This document shows positions 58,007 to 64,000 of a DNA stretch of 64,000 nucleotides, in pieces. The DNA comes from Marinobacter sp. THAF197a. Lineage in GTDB: Bacteria > Pseudomonadota > Gammaproteobacteria > Pseudomonadales > Oleiphilaceae. The notes under the pieces were generated by a model that did no database searches, was not told the DNA's origin, and saw nothing but the letters and a program-made list of their open reading frames with translations. Both the position numbers and the translations under genes were made by a program. The stretch lies in the NCBI RefSeq assembly GCF_009363275.1, contig NZ_CP045324.1:3782001-3846000 (forward strand), read 5' to 3'. Every line of letters starts with the position of its first letter. The first letter of the stretch is position 1.

Positions 58007-58633
58007 ATGAACCTTCGTACACTCACCGCCGTCGCGCTCACCCTGGCCCTGGCCTCATCGCCAGCGGCAGCGGACATCGGTCTATCACCGTTTGTCGGTT
58101 ACCGCATGGGTGGCTCGGTGGATATCGAGACGGCCGGCGCCAGCACCGATGACCAGATTCGTTTTCGCGATTCCGTGAGCCATGGGCTGGTGGTCAACTT
58201 CGACCTGCCGGAAGCAGGCAAGCAGGGGGAGCTCTACTTTGGCCGACAAAACACCTCGGCCCGGCTAGACAACGGCCTGTTCGCCCCGGGCACCCGATCC
58301 ATCGACCTGACCATCTACCAGCTACAATTCGGCGGGCTCTACTTTCCGGGCGGTAAAACCCATGGCGGGTTTGTCTCCGGCGTGCTGGGCGTTACCCGGC
58401 TGGAGCCGGACGATTCCCGCTACGACACCCACCACCGAGCCGCCCTGTCACTCGGCGGCGGCTACCAGTTTTTCCTGAGTGAACAATTGCGCTTGCGACT
58501 GGACCTGAGAGGTGTCTACACCGCTCTGAATTCGGGCGGCTCGGTGTTCTGCTCCGGGGGGTGTGAGCTCAAGTTCCGCAGCAGCGGATACCTGCAAGTG
58601 GAAGCCGGTGCTGGCCTGGTGGTGCGTTTTTAG
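58007..58633 (+). CDS. Outer-membrane beta-barrel protein
   Basis: 208 aa with signal peptide about 1-23 (PAAA-DI) and alternating hydrophobic/polar strands ending in the C-terminal phenylalanine (LVVRF), the BamA-recognised end of outer-membrane barrels. Glycine- and tyrosine-rich strands (FVGYRMGG, LSLGGGYQFF) resemble OmpW/OmpA-like eight-stranded barrels. Two Cys (CSGGC) near 182-186 may form a disulfide in a surface loop. It ends seven bases from the convergent arsJ. No function can be assigned. Confidence 0.72.
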   Translation: MNLRTLTAVALTLALASSPAAADIGLSPFVGYRMGGSVDIETAGASTDDQIRFRDSVSHGLVVNFDLPEAGKQGELYFGRQNTSARLDNGLFAPGTRSIDLTIYQLQFGGLYFPGGKTHGGFVSGVLGVTRLEPDDSRYDTHHRAALSLGGGYQFFLSEQLRLRLDLRGVYTALNSGGSVFCSGGCELKFRSSGYLQVEAGAGLVVRF

Positions 58634-58640
58634 CGCCCAC

Positions 58641-59834
58641 TCAGGCCACCACCTGCCGCCGTTCAGGTAGCATGATTGATAGCAAAGCCGCCATGGCCAC
58701 CAGCCCCGCCGAAATCCACAAACAGGCTTCCAATCCATACACCTGATACACCCAACCGGACAGGATGGTACCCAACAACCGGCCGGCGGCATTGGACATG
58801 TAATAGAACCCCACATCCAGTGAGACGCCATCGCCCCGGGCGTAGCTGACGATCAGGTAGCTGTGCAGGGAGGAGTTGATGGCAAACAGCACGCCGAACA
58901 GCAACAGCCCCCCGACAATGACCACCTGTGGGGACCAGCCCACCATCAGGCCACTGGCAATAGCTGCCGGGATAAGTGCCAGGAACGCCGCCCAGAGTAC
59001 CGCCGGTTTCTTGCCTTCCATATTGCCGGTAATCCTGGGGGCGATGGTCTGGATAAAGCCATAGCCGATAATCCAGCTCGCCATAAAGCCGCCCACTTTC
59101 CAGTGGTCCCAGCCAAATACGGTGTGCAGGTATACCGGTAACGCCACCACAAACCACACATCCCGGGCGCCGAACAGGAACATCCGGGCGGCAGACAGTA
59201 CGTTGATCGCCCGGCTCTTGGACAGGATGTCGGTAAACTTGGGCTTGGCCTTGCTCTTGCCCAGCTCCTGTTTGAGCAGGAACAGACTTGCCAGCCACAC
59301 CAGCCCCAGAGCCACCGCCATGACTATGACCGCGCCCTTGAAGCCAGCCGCCATAAGCAGCACACCGCCAAGGAAGAAGCCCACCCCTTTCAGGGTATTC
59401 TTGGAGCCGGTGAGAATGGCCACCCACTTGTACAGGGTGCCCTGTTGCTCATCCGGCACCAGCAGCTTGATACCGCTCTTGGCGGACATCTTGTTCAGGT
59501 CTTTGGCGATGCCAGACAACGCCTGTGCCGCCATCACCCAGGGCACGGTCAGCATGGCCGCCGGCACTGCCAGCATGGCCAGCGCCACAATCTGCAGGAA
59601 CAGCCCAATGTTCATGGTACGGTTCAGGCCCATACGGGCCCCCAGATAACCGCCCACCAGGTTGGTTACCACCCCGAAGAACTCGTAGAAGATGAACAAC
59701 AGGGCAATTTCCAGGGGTGAATAACCCAGCTGGTGGAAATGCAGTACCACCAGCATCCGCAGGGCTCCATCCGTGAGAGTGAAGGCCCAGTAGTTGCCGG
59801 TGATAACCAGGTACTGGCGAATGGCGGCATTCAT
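58641..59834 (-). CDS. arsJ: Organoarsenical efflux MFS transporter ArsJ
   Basis: 397-aa MFS protein with twelve helices. It starts MNAAIRQYLVITGNYWAFTL and has YEFFGVVTNLVGGYLGARMG and QALSGIAKDLNKMSAKSGIK (read in parts), blocks specific to ArsJ. ArsJ exports 1-arseno-3-phosphoglycerate, which falls apart outside to arsenate. The ATG follows the GAPDH stop after a single base, so translation is coupled, as in known gapdh-arsJ operons. Confidence 0.9.
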   Translation of the reverse strand: MNAAIRQYLVITGNYWAFTLTDGALRMLVVLHFHQLGYSPLEIALLFIFYEFFGVVTNLVGGYLGARMGLNRTMNIGLFLQIVALAMLAVPAAMLTVPWVMAAQALSGIAKDLNKMSAKSGIKLLVPDEQQGTLYKWVAILTGSKNTLKGVGFFLGGVLLMAAGFKGAVIVMAVALGLVWLASLFLLKQELGKSKAKPKFTDILSKSRAINVLSAARMFLFGARDVWFVVALPVYLHTVFGWDHWKVGGFMASWIIGYGFIQTIAPRITGNMEGKKPAVLWAAFLALIPAAIASGLMVGWSPQVVIVGGLLLFGVLFAINSSLHSYLIVSYARGDGVSLDVGFYYMSNAAGRLLGTILSGWVYQVYGLEACLWISAGLVAMAALLSIMLPERRQVVA

Positions 59835-59835
59835 A

Positions 59836-60840
59836 TCAAGCCAGGCCCACCTTGCGCGCCAGCTCGGCGGTACGGTTGGCATAACCCCACTCGTTGTCGT
59901 ACCAGGCGTAGATCTTTACCTGGGTGCCGTTGATGACCAACGTGGACAGCGCATCAACGATGGATGAACGGGGGTCGGTTTTGTAATCGATGGACACCAG
60001 TGGACGTTCTTCATAGCCCAGAATGTCTTTCAGCTCGCCCTCGGCGGCTTCTTTCAGCAGCCGGTTAACCGTCTCCACATCTGTGGGCTTTTCCACCTCG
60101 AACACACAGTCAGTCAGTGATGCGTTGGTGAGCGGAATCCGCACCGCGTGGCCGTCCAGCCGGCCCTTGAGCTCCGGAAAGATCTCGATAATCGCGGTGG
60201 CAGAACCGGTACTGGTGGGAATCAGTGAACTGCCACAGGCCCGGGCCCGGCGCAGATCCTTGTGAGGCGCATCAATGATGGTCTGGGTGTTGGTCAGGCT
60301 GTGTATGGTAGTGATCGAACCGTGCTTGATGCCCAGTTTCTCATGGATCACTTTGACCACCGGGGCCAGGCAGTTGGTGGTGCAGGAGGCTGCGGTGATA
60401 ATCCGATCGGTGGCCGGGTCGAAGATGTGTTCGTTCACCCCCATCACAATGTTCTTGGCGCCCGCTTCCTTTACTGGTGCGGTGACCACCACCCGCTTCA
60501 CCCCCTGGTCCAGGTAAGCCTGCAAAGCCTCAACTTTCTTGTTCACGCCGCTGGCTTCAATCACCAGATCACAGCCAGACCAGTCGGTATCCGAAATGGC
60601 CCGATTTCGGGTAACGCGCAGGTGCTGACCGTCAATCACCATGTCGTCGCCATCGGCACTGGCTTCATGGCTCCAGCGGCCGTGGATACTGTCGAAATTC
60701 AGCAGGTGCGCGAGGCTTGCCGCGTCGGTTCCCGGGTCATTGATGGCAACGAACTCCAGTTCCGGCCAGCCCCAGGCAGCCCGCAGCGCCAGCCGGCCAA
60801 TGCGTCCAAATCCGTTAATACCTACTTTGATCTTGCTCAT
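59836..60840 (-). CDS. ArsJ-associated glyceraldehyde-3-phosphate dehydrogenase
   Basis: 334-aa type I GAPDH. The NAD site is GINGFGRIGR (8-17), the catalytic Cys is C153 in ASCTTNC, and the His is in SIT..HSLTNTQ. With arsenate in place of phosphate it makes 1-arseno-3-phosphoglycerate, the ArsJ substrate. Its place between the ArsC-ArsR fusion and arsJ, with a one-base gap to arsJ, marks it as the arsenic-detoxifying paralogue rather than the glycolytic housekeeping enzyme. AAGGAG precedes the ATG. Confidence 0.92.
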   Translation of the reverse strand: MSKIKVGINGFGRIGRLALRAAWGWPELEFVAINDPGTDAASLAHLLNFDSIHGRWSHEASADGDDMVIDGQHLRVTRNRAISDTDWSGCDLVIEASGVNKKVEALQAYLDQGVKRVVVTAPVKEAGAKNIVMGVNEHIFDPATDRIITAASCTTNCLAPVVKVIHEKLGIKHGSITTIHSLTNTQTIIDAPHKDLRRARACGSSLIPTSTGSATAIIEIFPELKGRLDGHAVRIPLTNASLTDCVFEVEKPTDVETVNRLLKEAAEGELKDILGYEERPLVSIDYKTDPRSSIVDALSTLVINGTQVKIYAWYDNEWGYANRTAELARKVGLA

Positions 60841-60885
60841 GGTGATCTCCTTGCGACCTTCGCAATCCGTATACTCGTTAAGTGA

Positions 60886-61650
60886 TCAGGGGCACTGCAC
60901 AACCGGGCGATCCGCCATGGCCTGCAATTGCGCCAGGGGGCGTTCGATCAACGCCCCATTACTCAGGGCGGTCTCATCCAGAACCCGCGCCACCCAGGCC
61001 GGTAGCCGGGGGTTAAGGTAATAATAGACCCATTGGCCACGCCGCTCGGTTTCCAGAAGCCCGGCATCCCGCAGGCTCGCCAGGTGGCGGCTGACTTTTG
61101 GTTGCGACACCTCGAAGGCTTCGGTCAGTTCACATACGCACAGCTTTTCCTGATCCTTGATCAGTAACAGGGCGGCCAGGCGCAGGTCGTCGGCCATGGC
61201 CTTGAAGATCGCAACCGGGCTGTAGTCGGCGGGTTTCAGGCCGGTTTCTTTCTGATGCACCAGGGTAAACAGGCCGATGCGCTCCTTCAGCTCCTTCAAC
61301 GTCAGGGCAAAGGTGGCGTGGCGATTGGTCTCTGCCGGGTCCGGAAAGTCCCAGGCAATCTGCTGGGCACCCTGACAAGCGGCTGTGCATTCCCGGGCGG
61401 CTTTTTCACAAAGGGTGATCACGTAGTCCCAGTACTGGCCCTTCAGCTCGGCCAGCTGTTTGCTAAACAGCCCTTCGGTGGCAATACCGGCCTCGGACAA
61501 TACCTGCAACGCCAGCAGATGCGGCTCTGTGGGCTGGGTGCCGGCGCTGGCCACTTCAAACTGGTCTCCGGCCATGTGCCGCAGCAAGGCCTCTGCCATG
61601 ATGGAACGGGCACTGTTTGCGGTACAGATAAACAGAACTCGGCGCTTCAT
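60886..61650 (-). CDS. ArsC-ArsR fusion: arsenate reductase with ArsR-type repressor domain
   Basis: 254 aa. Residues 1-135 are a low-molecular-weight phosphatase-type arsenate reductase, with the CX5R loop C9-TANSA-R15 and further cysteines C81, C88 and C92 suited to the thioredoxin-coupled disulfide relay. Residues 145-254 are an ArsR/SmtB winged helix, with CVC at 171-173 in the LCVCEL segment that binds As(III), and the recognition helix VSQPKVSRHLASL. One chain thus makes As(III) and senses it. GGGGA lies seven bases before the ATG. First gene of the minus-strand operon with GAPDH and arsJ, divergent from arsH-acr3. Confidence 0.9.
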   Translation of the reverse strand: MKRRVLFICTANSARSIMAEALLRHMAGDQFEVASAGTQPTEPHLLALQVLSEAGIATEGLFSKQLAELKGQYWDYVITLCEKAARECTAACQGAQQIAWDFPDPAETNRHATFALTLKELKERIGLFTLVHQKETGLKPADYSPVAIFKAMADDLRLAALLLIKDQEKLCVCELTEAFEVSQPKVSRHLASLRDAGLLETERRGQWVYYYLNPRLPAWVARVLDETALSNGALIERPLAQLQAMADRPVVQCP

Positions 61651-61664
61651 ATCCACATCCCCAA

Positions 61665-61701
61665 ATATACGTTTTTACGAATATCTAATTTTATGCATAA
61701 T
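61665..61701. promoter_or_regulatory. Divergent ars promoter region with candidate ArsR operator
   Basis: The imperfect palindrome ATATACG-TTTTTA-CGAATAT (61665-61684) lies in the 91-base gap between arsC-arsR and arsH. On the plus strand it overlaps TTTACG (-35, 61674-61679), followed at 16 bases by CATAAT (-10, 61696-61701). On the minus strand TATATT (61664-61669) is a possible -10. A single bound repressor could control both directions. Confidence 0.6.
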
Positions 61702-61741
61702 AGTGTGACAAGACGATGTCGTAAAGGACCAAACCGGAATC

Positions 61742-62458
61742 ATGAACCTCCAGAACCTTCCCAACGTTGACGCCGACCTGTTCGAGACCCCGACAACCGG
61801 CAGGGTATTCTCGGCGCCCCCTTCAGAGCACCCAGCCCGAATACTGTTGCTGTACGGCTCCCTGCGGGAACGATCCTTCAGCCGCCTTGCGGTGGAAGAA
61901 GCCGCCCGGTTGCTGGACGCCATGGGCGCGGAAACCCGCATCTTCAACCCGCGCGGCCTGCCCCTGGCCGACGCCGAAGACGCCAGCCACCCCAAAGTTC
62001 AGGAGCTGCGGGAACTGGTGCAATGGAGTGAAGGCATGGTGTGGTGCTCCCCGGAGCGGCACGGTGCCATGACCGGCATCATGAAAACCCAGATCGACTG
62101 GATTCCCCTGTCCCTGGGCGCTGTGCGCCCCACCCAGGGCAAAACCCTGGCCGTGATGCAGGTGTGCGGTGGCTCCCAGTCGTTCAACGCGGTGAACCAG
62201 TTGCGGGTGCTGGGCCGGTGGATGCGGATGCTGACCATTCCGAATCAGTCCTCGGTGCCCAAAGCATTCATGGAATTCGATGACAACGACCGCATGAAGC
62301 CGTCGGCTTACTACGACCGCATCGTGGATGTCATGGAAGAGCTGGTAAAGTTCACCCTGCTGGTGCGGGACCGCAGCGATTACCTGACCGATCGTTATTC
62401 CGAGCGCAGGGAAAGTGCAGAACAATTGTCCAAGCGCGTGAACCAACGTTCCATATAA
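61742..62458 (+). CDS. arsH: ArsH, NADPH-dependent organoarsenical oxidase
   Basis: Flavodoxin-like FMN protein of 238 aa. LLLYGSLRERSFSR is the FMN-phosphate loop, and WCSPERHGAMTGIMKTQIDW and QVCGGSQSFNAVNQLR (both typical of ArsH) follow. ArsH oxidises trivalent methyl- and aryl-arsenicals to less toxic pentavalent forms. First gene of the rightward arm, nine bases upstream of acr3. Confidence 0.92.
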   Translation: MNLQNLPNVDADLFETPTTGRVFSAPPSEHPARILLLYGSLRERSFSRLAVEEAARLLDAMGAETRIFNPRGLPLADAEDASHPKVQELRELVQWSEGMVWCSPERHGAMTGIMKTQIDWIPLSLGAVRPTQGKTLAVMQVCGGSQSFNAVNQLRVLGRWMRMLTIPNQSSVPKAFMEFDDNDRMKPSAYYDRIVDVMEELVKFTLLVRDRSDYLTDRYSERRESAEQLSKRVNQRSI

Positions 62459-62467
62459 GGAAGTGCA

Positions 62468-63532
62468 ATGAGCAGTAACGAGCTGGCCGCGGAGGCTTCA
62501 TCCGGCGGCATGGGTGTTTTCGAGCGCTACCTGTCTGTCTGGGTAGCCCTGGCGATTGTTGTCGGCGTAGCCCTGGGCCAAATGGCGCCCTCCGTGCCGG
62601 AAACCCTGTCCCGGTTTGAGTATGCCCAGGTGTCTATCCCCATCGCCATTCTGATCTGGGCGATGATTTTCCCGATGATGGCCCAGATTGATTTCAGTGC
62701 CATTGTCGGCGTGAGAAAAGAACCAAAAGGGTTGGCCATTACCACCACGGTGAACTGGCTGATCAAGCCCTTCACCATGTTTGCCATCGCCTGGTTCTTT
62801 TTGATGGTGGTGTTTGAGCCCTTCATCGCACCAGAACTGGCGAGTGAATACCTGGCCGGCGCCATATTGCTGGGTGCTGCTCCGTGCACTGCCATGGTGT
62901 TTGTCTGGAGTTACCTGACCCGTGGTGACGCCGCCTACACCTTGGTACAGGTGTCCCTGAACGACATCATCATGCTGTTTGCCTTTGCGCCGATTGTGGT
63001 GTTCCTGCTGGGGATTTCGGATATCCAGGTACCCTGGGATACCGTCCTGATATCGGTACTGCTGTATATTGTGATTCCGCTGACCGCCGGCTATTTCACA
63101 CGCCGCATCCTGATTGCCCGCCACGGCCAGCGCTGGTACGACGACGTATTCATGAAACGCCTGGGGCCGGTAACCCCGGCAGCCCTGATCGTCACCCTGG
63201 TACTGCTGTTTGCCTTCCAGGGTGAAGTCATTCTGCAGAACCCGTTGCACATTGCCCTGATTGCCGTGCCGTTGATCATCCAGACGGTGCTGATCTTTTT
63301 CATCGCCTACGGTTGGGCAAAGCTTTGGAAGGTACGCCACTGCATTGCCGCGCCCGGCGCCATGATAGGTGCCAGCAATTTCTTTGAATTGGCGGTGGCG
63401 GCCGCGATTGCCCTGTTCGGCCTGCAATCGGGTGCCGCGCTGGCGACCGTTGTGGGGGTGCTGGTGGAAGTACCCTTGATGCTCATGCTGGTTCGCATCG
63501 CCAACAAGACCCGCGGCCACTTTCCTGCCTGA
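62468..63532 (+). CDS. ACR3-family arsenite efflux permease
   Basis: Ten-helix As(OH)3/H+ antiporter of 354 aa. The essential Cys is C140 in GAAPCTAMVFVWSYL. NDIIMLFAFAPIV and ASNFFELAVAAAIALFG, with its conserved Glu, complete the ACR3 signature and exclude the ArsB family. AAGGAAG lies just before the ATG. It exports the arsenite made by the ArsC domain across the divergent promoter. Confidence 0.93.
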   Translation: MSSNELAAEASSGGMGVFERYLSVWVALAIVVGVALGQMAPSVPETLSRFEYAQVSIPIAILIWAMIFPMMAQIDFSAIVGVRKEPKGLAITTTVNWLIKPFTMFAIAWFFLMVVFEPFIAPELASEYLAGAILLGAAPCTAMVFVWSYLTRGDAAYTLVQVSLNDIIMLFAFAPIVVFLLGISDIQVPWDTVLISVLLYIVIPLTAGYFTRRILIARHGQRWYDDVFMKRLGPVTPAALIVTLVLLFAFQGEVILQNPLHIALIAVPLIIQTVLIFFIAYGWAKLWKVRHCIAAPGAMIGASNFFELAVAAAIALFGLQSGAALATVVGVLVEVPLMLMLVRIANKTRGHFPA

Positions 63533-63543
63533 GCAAGATAAAC

Positions 63544-63576
63544 ATTACCCGCAAGGGCTCCTGTCCTGCGGGTAAT
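63544..63576 (+). terminator. Hairpin after acr3
   Basis: ATTACCCGCA (63544-63553) and TGCGGGTAAT (63567-63576) form a perfect ten-base stem with a 13-base loop in the gap before uppP. No T run follows, so it may be a weak or Rho-assisted terminator. Confidence 0.45.
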
Positions 63577-63666
63577 CCACACCGCCTGTTCAGCCCCGCC
63601 CTCGCCTGATACTATCGCCCGCTGGCAAACCGGGAGAGATTTCTCCCACCAGACGGACAGGACCAC

Positions 63667-64000
63667 ATGGACTTTTTTCAGGCGTTTTTTCTCGGCATTC
63701 TTCAGGGGCTGACCGAGTTCCTACCCATCTCCAGCTCCGGCCACCTGATCCTTATCCCCGCCTTTTTCGAGTGGACTGACCAGGGTGTCGGCTTTGACCT
63801 GTCCGTTCACGTAGGCACCCTGCTGGCGGTGGTGCTTTATTTCCGCAAAGACGTTTTCGCCATCACCCGGGACGGACTGTTATCTCTGGGCAAGCGCCAG
63901 ATGATTGGTCAGGGCAATATGGCCTGGTTCCTGGTGATCGGCACCATCCCTGCGGGCCTGGCCGGGCTGGCCTTGCTGGACATGATCGACAACGAACTGC
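63667..64000 (+). CDS. uppP: Undecaprenyl-diphosphatase UppP (BacA), cut by the window end
   Basis: Only the first 111 codons are present, reading MDFFQAFFLGILQGLTEFLP. The (E/Q)GLTEFLPISSSGHL block near 14-28, with its catalytic-type Glu and Ser residues, identifies the integral membrane phosphatase that recycles undecaprenyl diphosphate for cell-wall synthesis and gives bacitracin resistance. ATG is preceded by GGACAGGA. The C-terminal motif PSRSG lies beyond the window. Confidence 0.92.
   Translation, partial: MDFFQAFFLGILQGLTEFLPISSSGHLILIPAFFEWTDQGVGFDLSVHVGTLLAVVLYFRKDVFAITRDGLLSLGKRQMIGQGNMAWFLVIGTIPAGLAGLALLDMIDNEL

Noticed and set aside
62498..63520. 340-codon open frame opposite acr3
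   Set aside because: His/Gln/Gly-rich shadow of a membrane protein gene, with no start signal.

Overview
The window is a stretch of chromosome from a GC-rich, aerobic, probably marine gammaproteobacterium. A rubredoxin/rubredoxin-reductase pair, a FadE-type acyl-CoA dehydrogenase, TesB, RapA, CysZ, MnmH and the ubiC-ubiA and phoB-phoR pairs together suggest Marinobacter or a close relative. That assignment is inference from gene content. No rRNA, tRNA, CRISPR array, transposase or prophage was seen, so this is mainly core chromosome with a few accessory patches.

Layout. 1-6,000: flavodoxin, a 7TM/EAL signalling protein, TesB, rubredoxin reductase and a 55-aa rubredoxin. 5,700-10,000: hpt, ubiC, ubiA, then phoB-phoR with a Pho box ahead of phoB. 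10,000-19,600: a CheY-like regulator with an uncharacterised C-terminal domain, an MltB-type transglycosylase, a THxN-type PEP-CTERM protein, a YdjM-like membrane protein, RsuA, a half-length asparaginase, PbpG, a second 7TM/EAL protein and an orphan PAAR protein. 19,800-29,700: a divergent phosphoketolase, a P-type cation ATPase, a Tat-exported PhoD-type phosphatase, a Yip1-family protein, a dienelactone hydrolase, a cold-shock protein and CrcB. 29,700-42,200: FadE, RapA, CysZ, a VanZ-like protein, a GGA-rich CsrB/RsmZ-like small RNA, a protein methyltransferase, MnmH, MscS, a YbaK-type deacylase, a UbiH-family hydroxylase and HinT. 42,229-42,603 holds no gene but two copies of a structured repeat. 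42,600-48,200: phoU-pstB-pstA-pstC-pstS, read leftwards from a promoter with a clear Pho box. 48,300-57,900: a YciA-type thioesterase, a dihydroorotate-dehydrogenase-like protein overlapping nifJ, a queuosine-mannosyltransferase-like protein, an MFS carrier, FetAB and an SDR. 58,000-64,000: an outer-membrane barrel, an arsenic island (ArsJ, its GAPDH, an ArsC-ArsR fusion, ArsH, ACR3) and the start of uppP.

How the genes work together. Phosphate: PhoBR is encoded far from the Pst-PhoU cluster, but both carry Pho boxes, so the window holds the sensor, the transporter and a possible PhoD effector of one regulon. Arsenic: two arsenate routes lie side by side, reduction by the ArsC domain followed by ACR3 export, and GAPDH-made 1-arseno-3-phosphoglycerate exported by ArsJ. 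The fused ArsR domain probably controls both arms from one operator. Two EAL proteins with degenerate GGDEF domains and a CsrB-like RNA point to layered control of lifestyle switching.

The most unusual feature is at 42,268-42,549. Two inverted copies share a 52-bp core, with substitutions that compensate each other in both internal hairpins. Each copy is closed by its own perfect arms, and the arms of the two copies differ in sequence while staying complementary within each copy.
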